Positions 1 through 5,929 of a DNA stretch of 5,929 nucleotides are shown here, piece after piece (positions within the stretch are counted from its first letter, which is position 1; each line of letters starts with the position of its first letter). The stretch lies in contig SOIA01000353.1 of the NCBI GenBank assembly GCA_004378665.1, positions 1 through 5,929 on the forward strand. The letters run 5' to 3'. The notes under the pieces were generated by a model. The model was not told the DNA's origin, did no database searches, and was given only the letters and a program-made list of their open reading frames with translations. Made by a program: the position numbers and the translations under genes. The stretch is from Candidatus Aminicenantota bacterium. Lineage in GTDB: Bacteria > Acidobacteriota > Aminicenantia > Aminicenantales > Aminicenantaceae.

Positions 1-31
1 TGGCAGGGAGCGCACGTGGGAGAGTAGAAAT

Positions 32-3000
32 CTACTTTTTCTTCTTCGGGTAAGGAGGTGTTTTGGGCAGTTCTTTCTCTTTTGTCTTCAGCTCTTCGAG
101 GATGACTTCTATGGCTTTGTTCAGTTGCTGATCGATTCCGGCAAATTCCTTGGCCGGGTCATTTTCCACGTGGATATCCGGCTCAACACCAATCCCCTCG
201 ATGATCCAGTCTTTCTCATCATACCCGAAGGTAGCGAATTCAGGCTTATAGAGATATCCACCATCAACAAGCGGCAGGGAACCGCGGATCCCCACGACTC
301 CGCCCCATGTCCGCTTTCCGATGAGCTTACCGAGCTTATGTTTCTTAAAACGATAAGGGAAAATGTCTCCATCCGAGGCAGAGAATTCGTCCATCAAACA
401 GACCATCGGACCGATCATTACGGCACCGGGATCAGGATCGGGTGGAGCACCGCGCGCCACGCCCATCATGGCCACTTCCCGCCTCAACCGCTCGATGATC
501 ATCGGAGAAACATTCCCGCCTCCGTTGCTGCGGACATCTATAATCAGAGCTTTTTTCCTTATCTGTGGGTAAAAATACTTGACGAATTCATTCAATCCTT
601 GAGACCCCATGTTCGGAATATGGATGTAGCCGACCTTTCCGTTTGTGGCCTTGTGGACTTTCTCGATATTCCCCTGCACCCAGTTGTAATAGTAAAGCGA
701 CAGCTCATCCCGGATAGGAACCACAACGACCTCGCGGCTTCCCTTCTCAGCGGGCACGGAATTCACTTTCAGCTTGACCTGCTTTCCCACAGTGTTCAGG
801 AGTGCTTCGTAGATATTGGCCACGGAGCTGGAGGGCTTTCCGTTGACAGCCAGAATGTAGTCTCCTTCTTTGACGTTCACACCGATTTCCAAAAGAGGCG
901 AACGGAGGGAGCGGTTCCAGTTCTGTCCTTTCAGGATTTTACTGATCCTGAAATAGCCAGATTTCGGGTCGCTGACAAACTGAGCTCCGAGTCTGCCGAT
1001 ATTTATCCTCTCCACCTGAGGGATATCTCCGCCACCCACATAGGTATGACCGGCGTTCAATTCTCCGATCATCTCCCCGAGCACATAGGTCAAATCCACC
1101 CTGTGATGGACAGACTGGGCCAACGGTTCGTACATCTGTTTCATCCGATCCCAATCCACATCATGCATGTTCGGTGCGTAGAAGAAATATTTCATCTGGC
1201 GCCAGCTCTCGCTGAAAATCTGATTCCACTCCTTCCTCAAGTCCACCTTGGCTTCCATTTGAGATAGGTTCAGCTTTTCGGTTATTTTAATCGGAGCGCT
1301 CGGCAGGCTGATGATGGCATAGCTGGCGGATGGGGACCCGGGCGTTCTCTGAGAAACAAGCATTTTTTTCTGGTCGTGGGAGATCTCATAACCGTTGATG
1401 TTTCCAAGGCTGGTTTCCTTCTGCTGCTTCAGGTCGTACATTTTTATACTGGCGTTCTTGTCCCGATCTCCTTTGGTCATGTAGTAGATCTTGTCACCGA
1501 CTGAAGTGATCTGCCAGTAATTCGCAACCTGGACGGGAAGAGCAATGACTCGATCTTTGAGTCCGTCTGGGTCGACTTTGATCAGTTTTTTTTCTTCTTT
1601 GGAAGTTTCTTTCTTGCTGGCTTCCTTTTTCTTTTTTTCCGGCTTTTCCTCCTTTTTTTCTTCTGCTTTCTTCACCGCAACTTCATCACTCTTCGGCTCA
1701 AACGGTGACTTGATGTCTTTGGAAAGAGTCACCATGTAGATCTTGGCCATGGATAAATAGGCATGGTTCCATTCTGTTCGGCTGTAATAGGGAACGAAAT
1801 CCCTGTCCGAGACGAAGAATAGATATTTTCCTTCCGAATCGAAAGCGGGTGAATAGGAGGAATACCAACCGTCTGTGACTTCATAGGTCTTCCGGCCCTT
1901 GCAGTCGTACAGAAATATTTTTAACATCGACTCCACTTCAGGCTTAATATAGGCAATCCAGTTGCTGTCCGGAGACCAGACATACCTCCCAATCTCCCAA
2001 GCTTTGGACTTGTCCACCTCCACGACCTTCTTCGTCTGGATGTCCACATAATTGAGGCGGAAAAGCCTGTCCGCCCAGAGTAATTTCTTCGAGTCATGCG
2101 ACCAGTAAACCTGGTATTTGTATGTGTCTGCGCCAGTGGTGAGCTGTATGGACTTTCCTGTTCCATCCTGTTTCATGATGTAGATCTCATCTTCGCCCGT
2201 CGCATCGGATATGAAAGCAATCCACTGTCCATCCGGAGACCACTTGGAGTTGCGCTCATGAATTCCGGAGGTTTCGGTCAGATTCCGAGTGTTTCCGTGT
2301 TTGGCCGGGACAGTAAAGACATCGCCGCGTGCACCGAATAACGCCCTGTTTCCAGCCGGAGAAATCTCGTAATTGGTGATCCTCTCATGGACCTTAACGA
2401 TCCGGCTCCGGCTCGAAGGCATGTCCCCGGATATGTAAACCGGCACCTTTTCAGCCTGGCTGGTCTCTGTATCGAAGCGGTAGATGTAACCTCCGTTCTC
2501 GAAAACGATCGCTTTGGGTCCGATGGACGGAAATTTGATATCAAACTCCATAAAATCTGTCAGCTTCCGGGTCTCTTTTGTTTCCAGGTTATAGACAAAA
2601 AGGTTCATCTTTGCATTCTCATCCCTGTCTGAGAGGAAATAAATCCTGTTTCCCTTCCACATGGGAATTATATCCTGAGCCGGATGATGAGTCGCATTCT
2701 CAATTTTTTTCGTTTTAAAATCATAAATCCAGATATCATCTGCCATACCGCCACGGTATCTCTTCCAGGTTCTGAACTCACGGAAAATTCGATTATAGGC
2801 TAATTTCTGATCATCGGGAGAAAACGAGCAGAATCCTCCTCTCGGCAAAGGAAGCTGTTCAGGAAGTCCCCCATCCACGGACGCCAGGAACAGTTGACCG
2901 TTAAAATCATTCCACTCGATCATCCGCGAACGGAAGACAACATGTTTGCTGTCGTTCTTCCAGTTCATCACGATATTGTTCGGACCCATTCTGTCCCATA

Positions 3001-3346
3001 CGAAATCGCGGCCGAGAGTGGGAGTATATGTCAGTCTTTTGGGCACCCCGCCCTGACTCGGTATCAGATAGACCTCTCGATTCCCGTCGTATTCCCCGGT
3101 GAAGGCGATAGTTTTCCCGTCAGGAGAAAACCGGGCAAATATCTCATACCCTTGATGGCTGGTGAGCTTCCTCGCCACTCCGCCCTTGGAGGAAACTATG
3201 TACAAATCACCGGCATGGGTGAACACGATCTGGTCCTTGTACACAGCCGGGAATCGAAGGACACGCGCTTCCTGAGATGCAAAAGACATTCCGACAAGCA
3301 AAATTGAAATGAAAAGCAGACTCAAGCATATTCTTTTTGTCGTCAT
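32..3346 (-). CDS. Exported tricorn-type serine peptidase (family S41, PD40 beta-propellers, PDZ)
   Basis: A 1104-residue homologue of the tricorn protease, which in archaea cuts proteasome products into short peptides. Residues 1-23 look like a Sec signal peptide (K4-R5, hydrophobic 6-19, SFA before the likely cut), so this copy probably acts outside the cytoplasm, unlike archaeal tricorn. PD40-like blades follow: about 26-310 (FSPDG at 73-77) and about 318-690 (WSPDG at 369-373, WSPDS at 457-461). A Lys/Glu linker spans 552-590. Then come C1 (about 700-775), PDZ (about 780-875) and C2/S41 (about 880-1085). Catalytic residues by motif are His767 in AGHTY, Ser991 in SASDGD and Glu1050 in IIEGIG; the oxyanion region is the NGGG at 941-944. 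The length is close to archaeal tricorn (about 1070) plus signal peptide and linker. The start is ATG with AAAGGAG 5 bases upstream. The protein ends in KKKK. Oddities are Gly766 in place of the tetrad Ser and no clear S1 Asp. The fold and family are secure; substrate and partners are not visible. Confidence 0.95.
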   Translation of the reverse strand: MTTKRICLSLLFISILLVGMSFASQEARVLRFPAVYKDQIVFTHAGDLYIVSSKGGVARKLTSHQGYEIFARFSPDGKTIAFTGEYDGNREVYLIPSQGGVPKRLTYTPTLGRDFVWDRMGPNNIVMNWKNDSKHVVFRSRMIEWNDFNGQLFLASVDGGLPEQLPLPRGGFCSFSPDDQKLAYNRIFREFRTWKRYRGGMADDIWIYDFKTKKIENATHHPAQDIIPMWKGNRIYFLSDRDENAKMNLFVYNLETKETRKLTDFMEFDIKFPSIGPKAIVFENGGYIYRFDTETSQAEKVPVYISGDMPSSRSRIVKVHERITNYEISPAGNRALFGARGDVFTVPAKHGNTRNLTETSGIHERNSKWSPDGQWIAFISDATGEDEIYIMKQDGTGKSIQLTTGADTYKYQVYWSHDSKKLLWADRLFRLNYVDIQTKKVVEVDKSKAWEIGRYVWSPDSNWIAYIKPEVESMLKIFLYDCKGRKTYEVTDGWYSSYSPAFDSEGKYLFFVSDRDFVPYYSRTEWNHAYLSMAKIYMVTLSKDIKSPFEPKSDEVAVKKAEEKKEEKPEKKKKEASKKETSKEEKKLIKVDPDGLKDRVIALPVQVANYWQITSVGDKIYYMTKGDRDKNASIKMYDLKQQKETSLGNINGYEISHDQKKMLVSQRTPGSPSASYAIISLPSAPIKITEKLNLSQMEAKVDLRKEWNQIFSESWRQMKYFFYAPNMHDVDWDRMKQMYEPLAQSVHHRVDLTYVLGEMIGELNAGHTYVGGGDIPQVERINIGRLGAQFVSDPKSGYFRISKILKGQNWNRSLRSPLLEIGVNVKEGDYILAVNGKPSSSVANIYEALLNTVGKQVKLKVNSVPAEKGSREVVVVPIRDELSLYYYNWVQGNIEKVHKATNGKVGYIHIPNMGSQGLNEFVKYFYPQIRKKALIIDVRSNGGGNVSPMIIERLRREVAMMGVARGAPPDPDPGAVMIGPMVCLMDEFSASDGDIFPYRFKKHKLGKLIGKRTWGGVVGIRGSLPLVDGGYLYKPEFATFGYDEKDWIIEGIGVEPDIHVENDPAKEFAGIDQQLNKAIEVILEELKTKEKELPKTPPYPKKKK
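1577..1693 (-). repeat. Low-complexity Lys/Glu linker within the tricorn gene
   Basis: Codons 552-590 of the tricorn homologue encode an almost purely charged stretch of Lys and Glu with a few Ser, Thr, Ala and Pro, placed between strands of the second beta-propeller. Read on the plus strand it is a T/C tract with homopolymer runs of 8 T (1586-1593), 7 T (1632-1638) and 7 T (1653-1659). It is probably a solvent-exposed loop or flexible extension. Archaeal tricorn, as I recall it, has no such insertion, whereas bacterial homologues often carry one here. The frame stays open across the whole tract. Confidence 0.8.
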
Positions 3347-3351
3347 CCTAG

Positions 3352-3358
3352 CTCCTTT
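3352..3358 (-). promoter_or_regulatory. Ribosome binding site of the tricorn gene
   Basis: On the minus strand AAAGGAG lies 5 bases before the ATG at 3346-3344. It matches the anti-Shine-Dalgarno core well. It supports this start, which also places the signal peptide exactly at the N terminus. Confidence 0.8.
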
Positions 3359-3390
3359 CTCTTGAATGAAACGGGTGAGTTTAAATATTT

Positions 3391-3419
3391 AATATAGCAT
3401 ACGAGCATGGACATCACAA
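3391..3419 (-). promoter_or_regulatory. Candidate sigma70-type promoter of the tricorn gene
   Basis: On the minus strand, TTGTGA (3419-3414, 4 of 6 to the -35 consensus) is followed after 17 bases by TATATT (3396-3391, 5 of 6 to the -10 consensus). A TGC just before the -10 gives an extended -10 pattern. Transcription would start near 3384, leaving a 5' leader of roughly 40 bases that includes the ribosome binding site. The assignment is by motif and spacing only. Confidence 0.5.
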
Positions 3420-3420
3420 A

Positions 3421-3438
3421 CGGCTAAACGGACAGCCG
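3421..3438. promoter_or_regulatory. Inverted repeat between the divergent promoters, possible operator
   Basis: CGGCT (3421-3425) and AGCCG (3434-3438) form a perfect 5-base inverted repeat around an 8-base centre. It directly abuts the -35 element of the minus-strand promoter. A dimeric regulator bound here could affect the tricorn promoter and perhaps both genes. The arms are short, and no regulator gene is present in the window, so chance is possible. Confidence 0.25.
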
Positions 3439-3484
3439 CTCTTTCGATCGCGGAAACAAATATGTTGACATCCAGTGTTCCTTG

Positions 3485-3513
3485 TTGATTTTTCATCTTT
3501 CCAGAATTACAAT
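3485..3513 (+). promoter_or_regulatory. Candidate sigma70-type promoter of the acyl-CoA synthetase gene
   Basis: TTGATT (3485-3490, 4 of 6 to the -35 consensus) and TACAAT (3508-3513, 5 of 6 to the -10 consensus) are separated by exactly 17 bases. Transcription would start near 3520, giving a leader of about 75 bases before the ATG at 3595. It lies back to back with the minus-strand promoter, about 65 bases away. Confidence 0.5.
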
Positions 3514-3542
3514 GTCAAAAACCAATACAGGAAGTTAGAAAC

Positions 3543-3575
3543 ATGGAAAGAAGTTTTGTTTCCAGAAACAATTGA
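3543..3575 (+). CDS. Possible 10-residue leader peptide
   Basis: ATG at 3543 opens a 10-codon frame (MERSFVSRNN) that stops with TGA at 3573-3575. AGGAAG at 3529-3534 lies 8 bases before the ATG and is a reasonable Shine-Dalgarno site. This would be the first frame on a transcript starting near 3520. Its TGA overlaps the ATG of the next mini-frame as TGATG. There is no run of one amino acid that would suggest classical attenuation. Frames this short arise easily by chance, so this is a candidate only. Confidence 0.2.
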   Translation: MERSFVSRNN

Positions 3576-3595
3576 TGAAAAAGGGATATAATTGA
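3575..3595 (+). CDS. Possible 6-residue leader peptide overlapping the synthetase start
   Basis: ATG at 3575 encodes MKKGYN and stops at TGA 3593-3595. The last A of that stop is the first base of the synthetase ATG (TGATG at 3593-3597). It has no good Shine-Dalgarno site of its own, so it would depend on coupling to the preceding 10-codon frame. The 9-base sequence AATTGATGA occurs at both starts (3570-3578 and 3590-3598). The layout is clear in the sequence, but whether it is translated is unknown. Confidence 0.18.
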   Translation: MKKGYN

Positions 3596-3597
3596 TG
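3581..3597 (+). promoter_or_regulatory. Ribosome binding site and start choice for the synthetase
   Basis: AAGGGA (3581-3586), preceded by more A, is a modest Shine-Dalgarno site. It lies 5 bases before a TTG (3592) and 8 bases before an ATG (3595). An in-frame TAA at 3589-3591 rules out any start further upstream. The ATG is preferred for codon and spacing; the TTG would add only one Met. Confidence 0.6.
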
Positions 3598-5742
3598 AGA
3601 AACTCAAATATCAACGATAAACTCAACTCTGTCTTCTATCCACGGTCCATAGCTGTCATCGGCGCTTCGAGACGCCCAGGAAGCGTGGGCCACTCCCTCC
3701 TGGCGAATATCATCGACAGCCGGTACCAGGGAATCGTCTATCCTGTGAATCCTAAAGCCAAAGGAATCCTGGGAATCAAGTGCTATCGCAACGTCATCGA
3801 AATCCCCGATGTGGTCGACCTGGCTGTGATCATCGTTCCCCCGCAATTCGTTCCGGAAGTCCTTGAAGAATGCGGAAAGAAACACATCAGGGGAGCCATA
3901 GTCATCACCGCCGGATTCAAGGAGATCGGAGGAGAAGGAATAGAGCTGGAAGAAAAAGTTAAAAAAATCATCACAAAACATGACATTGCTCTATTCGGCC
4001 CGAACTGTTTGGGCGTCATCAACACCGATCCAGTCTCATCCATGAATGCGACATTCGGGACCCAAATGTCCAAAGAAGGAAACATCGCCTTCCTTTCCCA
4101 GAGCGGCGCTTTGTGTGTGGCCGTGCTGGATTATGCGATCGAGTCTAATATCGGCTTTTCGAAATTTATCAGCATGGGGAACAAAGCTGGGCTGACTGAG
4201 AACGACCTTCTCGATTACTTGAAAAACGACCCGAAGACAGATGTCATCCTCATGTATCTTGAAGACCTTGCGGACGGGAGAGAATTCATGAGAATCGCCC
4301 GCGAGATCACAAACAGCCCGACCAATCCCAAGCCCATAATCGCACTCAAAGCGGGACGGACGCTGCTCGGAGCCAGAGCCGCTTCATCTCATACCGGGTC
4401 TCTCGCTGGCTCAGACAGAGTCTATGACGCCATATTCCTCCAGTGCGGTGTCCTGAGGGGAGAAACACTGGAAGGGATCTTCGATTATGTCAAAGCGTTT
4501 TCCAGTCAACCTCTGCCAAAAGGCGGGAACGTCGCTATCGTAACCAACTCAGGAGGCCCTGGAATACTGGCGACTGATTCATGCATCCGGTATGGAATGA
4601 ACATTGCCTCCTTCAGCCCCAACACTACGAAAACTCTGAAAAAAATACTTCCTCCGACAGCCAGTTTGAACAATCCTATCGACCTGATCGCAAACGCGCA
4701 GCATGAGGAGTATGAGGGAACTCTTAGAGAAATACTCAAAGATAAAAACGTTGATTCCTGTATCATCATCCTCACTCCGACTGCCTTTACTGACGTGGAG
4801 AAGATCGCCGAAACAATCGTACAGGTGTCCAAGGAATTTAAAAAACCTGTCTTGAGTTGTTTTTTAGGTGTGTACGACGTCTCCAGAGGAATCGAGATCC
4901 TGGAAGAAAACGGGATCCCGGATTACAGATTTCCCGAATCGGCTGTCAGAGCCCTCTCCGAAATGACTAAATTCACACGATGGAAGCGTCGCCCCCAAAC
5001 CGGTATAAAAAAATACAAAGTGAATAAATCCAGGGCGAAAAAAATCGTGGATTCAGTTAAAAAAGAAGGACGCCAGTTTCTTCTGGAGCAGGAATCCTAC
5101 GAAATCCTCAAGGCTTATAATTTCCCTGTGGTCAAATCATTTCTGGCTGGGAATGAACGCCAGGCCATAGAAGCCGCCGAAAAGATAGGATTCCCTGTCG
5201 TCTTGAAGATCGCCTCTCCCGACATACTTCATAAATTTGATTTCGGGGGAGTCAAGCTCAACTTGAAGAATAAGACCGAAGTGCGGAGAGGATTCCAAGA
5301 AATTCTCAAGAAAGTCCTCGCCAAAAAGCCAAATGCAGAAATCAGAGGAATGATCGTCGAGGAAATGGCTCCCGAGGGCAAAGAAATCATCCTGGGCATG
5401 AACAGAGATGCTCAGTTCGGCCCTATCTTGATGTTCGGGATGGGAGGGATCTATGTGGAGGCCCTTGAGGATGTCACATTCAGGCTGGCCCCTATCCGCG
5501 AACTCACCGCGACCATGATGATCACCCGGACAAAAACGCATAAAATCCTCCAAGGATTCCGCGGAGAAAAGCCGTATGATATCGAAGCCATTGCTGATTG
5601 TTTGAAGAGACTCTCTCAACTCGTCATAGATTTCGAAGACATCCAGGAGCTGGATATCAATCCGCTGATTGTCTATGAAAAAGGAAAGGGCTGTGCCATT
5701 GTCGACGCCAGGATAATCCTCGGTTCCGAAAAACCGCATTAA
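3595..5742 (+). CDS. ADP-forming acyl-CoA synthetase (acetyl-CoA synthetase type), fused alpha-beta
   Basis: A 715-residue single-chain enzyme of the NDP-forming acyl-CoA synthetase family. The family converts acyl-CoA, ADP and phosphate reversibly to the free acid, ATP and CoA, conserving energy at substrate level in the cytoplasm. Domain order from the ATG: Rossmann CoA-binding domain, about 8-135 (AVIGAS at 20-25); succinyl-CoA-ligase-like domains, about 160-460, with SSHTGSLAG carrying the phosphorylated His266; ATP-grasp domain, about 493-712, with DILHK carrying the second relay His546. MFGMGGIYVEAL (613-624) and ELDINPL (685-691) are also typical. Both histidines are present, so the enzyme is likely active. 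There is no C-terminal GNAT domain, which argues against a Pat/PatZ-type protein acetyltransferase. An oddity is HKFDFGGV, where family members usually have HKSD or HKTD. The acyl substrate (acetate, propionate, branched-chain or aryl acid) cannot be read from the sequence. It is transcribed away from the tricorn gene. Confidence 0.93.
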   Translation: MRNSNINDKLNSVFYPRSIAVIGASRRPGSVGHSLLANIIDSRYQGIVYPVNPKAKGILGIKCYRNVIEIPDVVDLAVIIVPPQFVPEVLEECGKKHIRGAIVITAGFKEIGGEGIELEEKVKKIITKHDIALFGPNCLGVINTDPVSSMNATFGTQMSKEGNIAFLSQSGALCVAVLDYAIESNIGFSKFISMGNKAGLTENDLLDYLKNDPKTDVILMYLEDLADGREFMRIAREITNSPTNPKPIIALKAGRTLLGARAASSHTGSLAGSDRVYDAIFLQCGVLRGETLEGIFDYVKAFSSQPLPKGGNVAIVTNSGGPGILATDSCIRYGMNIASFSPNTTKTLKKILPPTASLNNPIDLIANAQHEEYEGTLREILKDKNVDSCIIILTPTAFTDVEKIAETIVQVSKEFKKPVLSCFLGVYDVSRGIEILEENGIPDYRFPESAVRALSEMTKFTRWKRRPQTGIKKYKVNKSRAKKIVDSVKKEGRQFLLEQESYEILKAYNFPVVKSFLAGNERQAIEAAEKIGFPVVLKIASPDILHKFDFGGVKLNLKNKTEVRRGFQEILKKVLAKKPNAEIRGMIVEEMAPEGKEIILGMNRDAQFGPILMFGMGGIYVEALEDVTFRLAPIRELTATMMITRTKTHKILQGFRGEKPYDIEAIADCLKRLSQLVIDFEDIQELDINPLIVYEKGKGCAIVDARIILGSEKPH

Positions 5743-5783
5743 CCGAGAAAACGTCTTTAGGATTATTCATTCACTCAAGGAGC

Positions 5784-5820
5784 TCCACAAAGGTCTGAAT
5801 GTGTGGAAGTATCTTTATTC
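5784..5820 (+). terminator. Weak candidate terminator after the synthetase gene
   Basis: TCCACA (5784-5789) pairs with TGTGGA (5802-5807) around a 12-base loop, followed by the T-rich stretch ATCTTTATTC. It starts about 40 bases after the TAA. The stem is only 6 pairs, the loop is large and the T run is interrupted, so this is a poor intrinsic terminator, though the best one seen downstream of the gene. Confidence 0.25.
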
Positions 5821-5864
5821 CTGTGATAAAGCAAAGTCAGGCAAACTGATTCGTCAGCCCGTGT

Positions 5865-5921
5865 ATTTTCCCCGGCGAGGAAAATCCACTTATTCCTCGG
5901 CTCGCTCTCCTCTTCGAGGAA
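5865..5921. repeat. Cluster of overlapping inverted repeats (CGAGGAA/TTCCTCG elements)
   Basis: Three copies of one 7-base word alternate in orientation: CGAGGAA at 5876-5882, TTCCTCG at 5893-5899 and CGAGGAA at 5915-5921. The middle copy can pair with either neighbour (loops of 10 and 15 bases). A further perfect 7-base pair, ATTTTCC (5865-5871) with GGAAAAT (5879-5885), competes with the first. The hairpins are thus mutually exclusive. No gene is evident here. The block could be an intergenic repeat, a structured RNA or part of a larger element that continues beyond the right edge. Confidence 0.4.
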
Positions 5922-5929
5922 CCATGCCC

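Noticed and set aside
21..40. Plus-strand hairpin AGTAGA/TCTACT followed by T residues, resembling a terminator
   Set aside because: The loop is only 2 bases for the full 6-bp stem, the stem is A/T-rich and it overlaps the tricorn stop codon. The T run comes from the Lys codons at the protein end. Without sequence further left it cannot be assigned to an incoming transcript.
125..1267. Long plus-strand open frame of 380 codons opposite the catalytic half of the tricorn gene
   Set aside because: Its codons are in exact register with the tricorn codons on the other strand. It stays open because the real gene avoids TTA, CTA and TCA codons there. It has no recognisable domain or start context, while the minus-strand frame has full family motifs.
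3465..3470. Perfect TTGACA -35 hexamer on the plus strand
   Set aside because: No acceptable -10 hexamer lies 16-18 bases downstream; the sequence there is a T run. The TTGATT/TACAAT pair slightly further down is better.
5137..5739. Minus-strand open frame of 200 codons opposite the ATP-grasp domain
   Set aside because: It is also in register with the true gene's codons and is explained by the same codon bias. The product shows no family features.
3595..5742. Possible protein acetyltransferase of the Pat/PatZ type, or a CoA-binding regulator
   Set aside because: The chain ends right after the ATP-grasp domain with no GNAT domain, and both relay histidines needed for synthetase chemistry are intact.
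5719..5747. Hairpin CTCGGTT/AACCGAG spanning the synthetase stop codon
   Set aside because: It has a 15-base loop and no T run after it, and it competes with a smaller internal CGGTT/AACCG pairing. It is not convincing as a terminator.
5775..5929. Minus-strand open frame of about 50 codons entering from the right edge, and a shorter one ending at 5890-5892
   Set aside because: Either could be the 3' end of a gene beyond the window. The frames are short, have no recognisable motif and cover the palindrome cluster, so I do not call a partial gene.

Overview
The window holds two long, complete, divergently transcribed bacterial genes separated by a promoter region of about 250 bp, with short non-coding or edge sequence at each end. 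Base composition looks balanced, near half GC by eye. The Shine-Dalgarno sites and sigma70-like promoters are bacterial. A secreted tricorn-type peptidase rich in PD40 (WD40-like) repeats next to a fused ADP-forming acyl-CoA synthetase recalls peptide- and amino-acid-fermenting or scavenging bacteria such as Acidobacteriota or Candidatus Aminicenantes. That placement is an impression from gene content; the window has no marker gene that would settle it.

Left region (32-3346, minus strand): an exported homologue of the tricorn protease, 1104 residues. It has a signal peptide, two beta-propellers built of PD40-like blades, a Lys/Glu-rich linker inside the second propeller, then C1, PDZ and C2 (peptidase family S41) domains. 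The catalytic His, Ser and Glu are visible at 767, 991 and 1050. The Ser that precedes the catalytic His in archaeal tricorn is Gly here, and the Asp that gives archaeal tricorn its basic S1 pocket has no obvious counterpart.

Middle region (3347-3594): each gene has its own promoter-like pair (minus strand 3391-3419, plus strand 3485-3513), back to back and about 65 bp apart. A CGGCT/AGCCG inverted repeat abuts the minus-strand promoter. The plus-strand leader contains two tiny reading frames, each ending in a TGATG stop/start overlap, the second of which is the start of the synthetase gene.

Right region (3595-5742, plus strand): a single-chain ADP-forming acyl-CoA synthetase, 715 residues. 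It has the CoA-binding, CoA-ligase and ATP-grasp domains and both phosphate-relay histidines. After it, 5743-5929 has no convincing gene. It holds one weak hairpin and a cluster of overlapping inverted repeats made of CGAGGAA/TTCCTCG elements that may be part of a dispersed repeat running past the window edge.

A plausible joint role, which is inference, is that peptides trimmed by the exported peptidase feed amino-acid oxidation, and that the synthetase recovers ATP from the resulting acyl-CoAs. I found no mobile element, CRISPR array, tRNA or rRNA, and no evidence of a wholly new system. The most unusual local structure is the chained mini-ORF leader of the synthetase gene.
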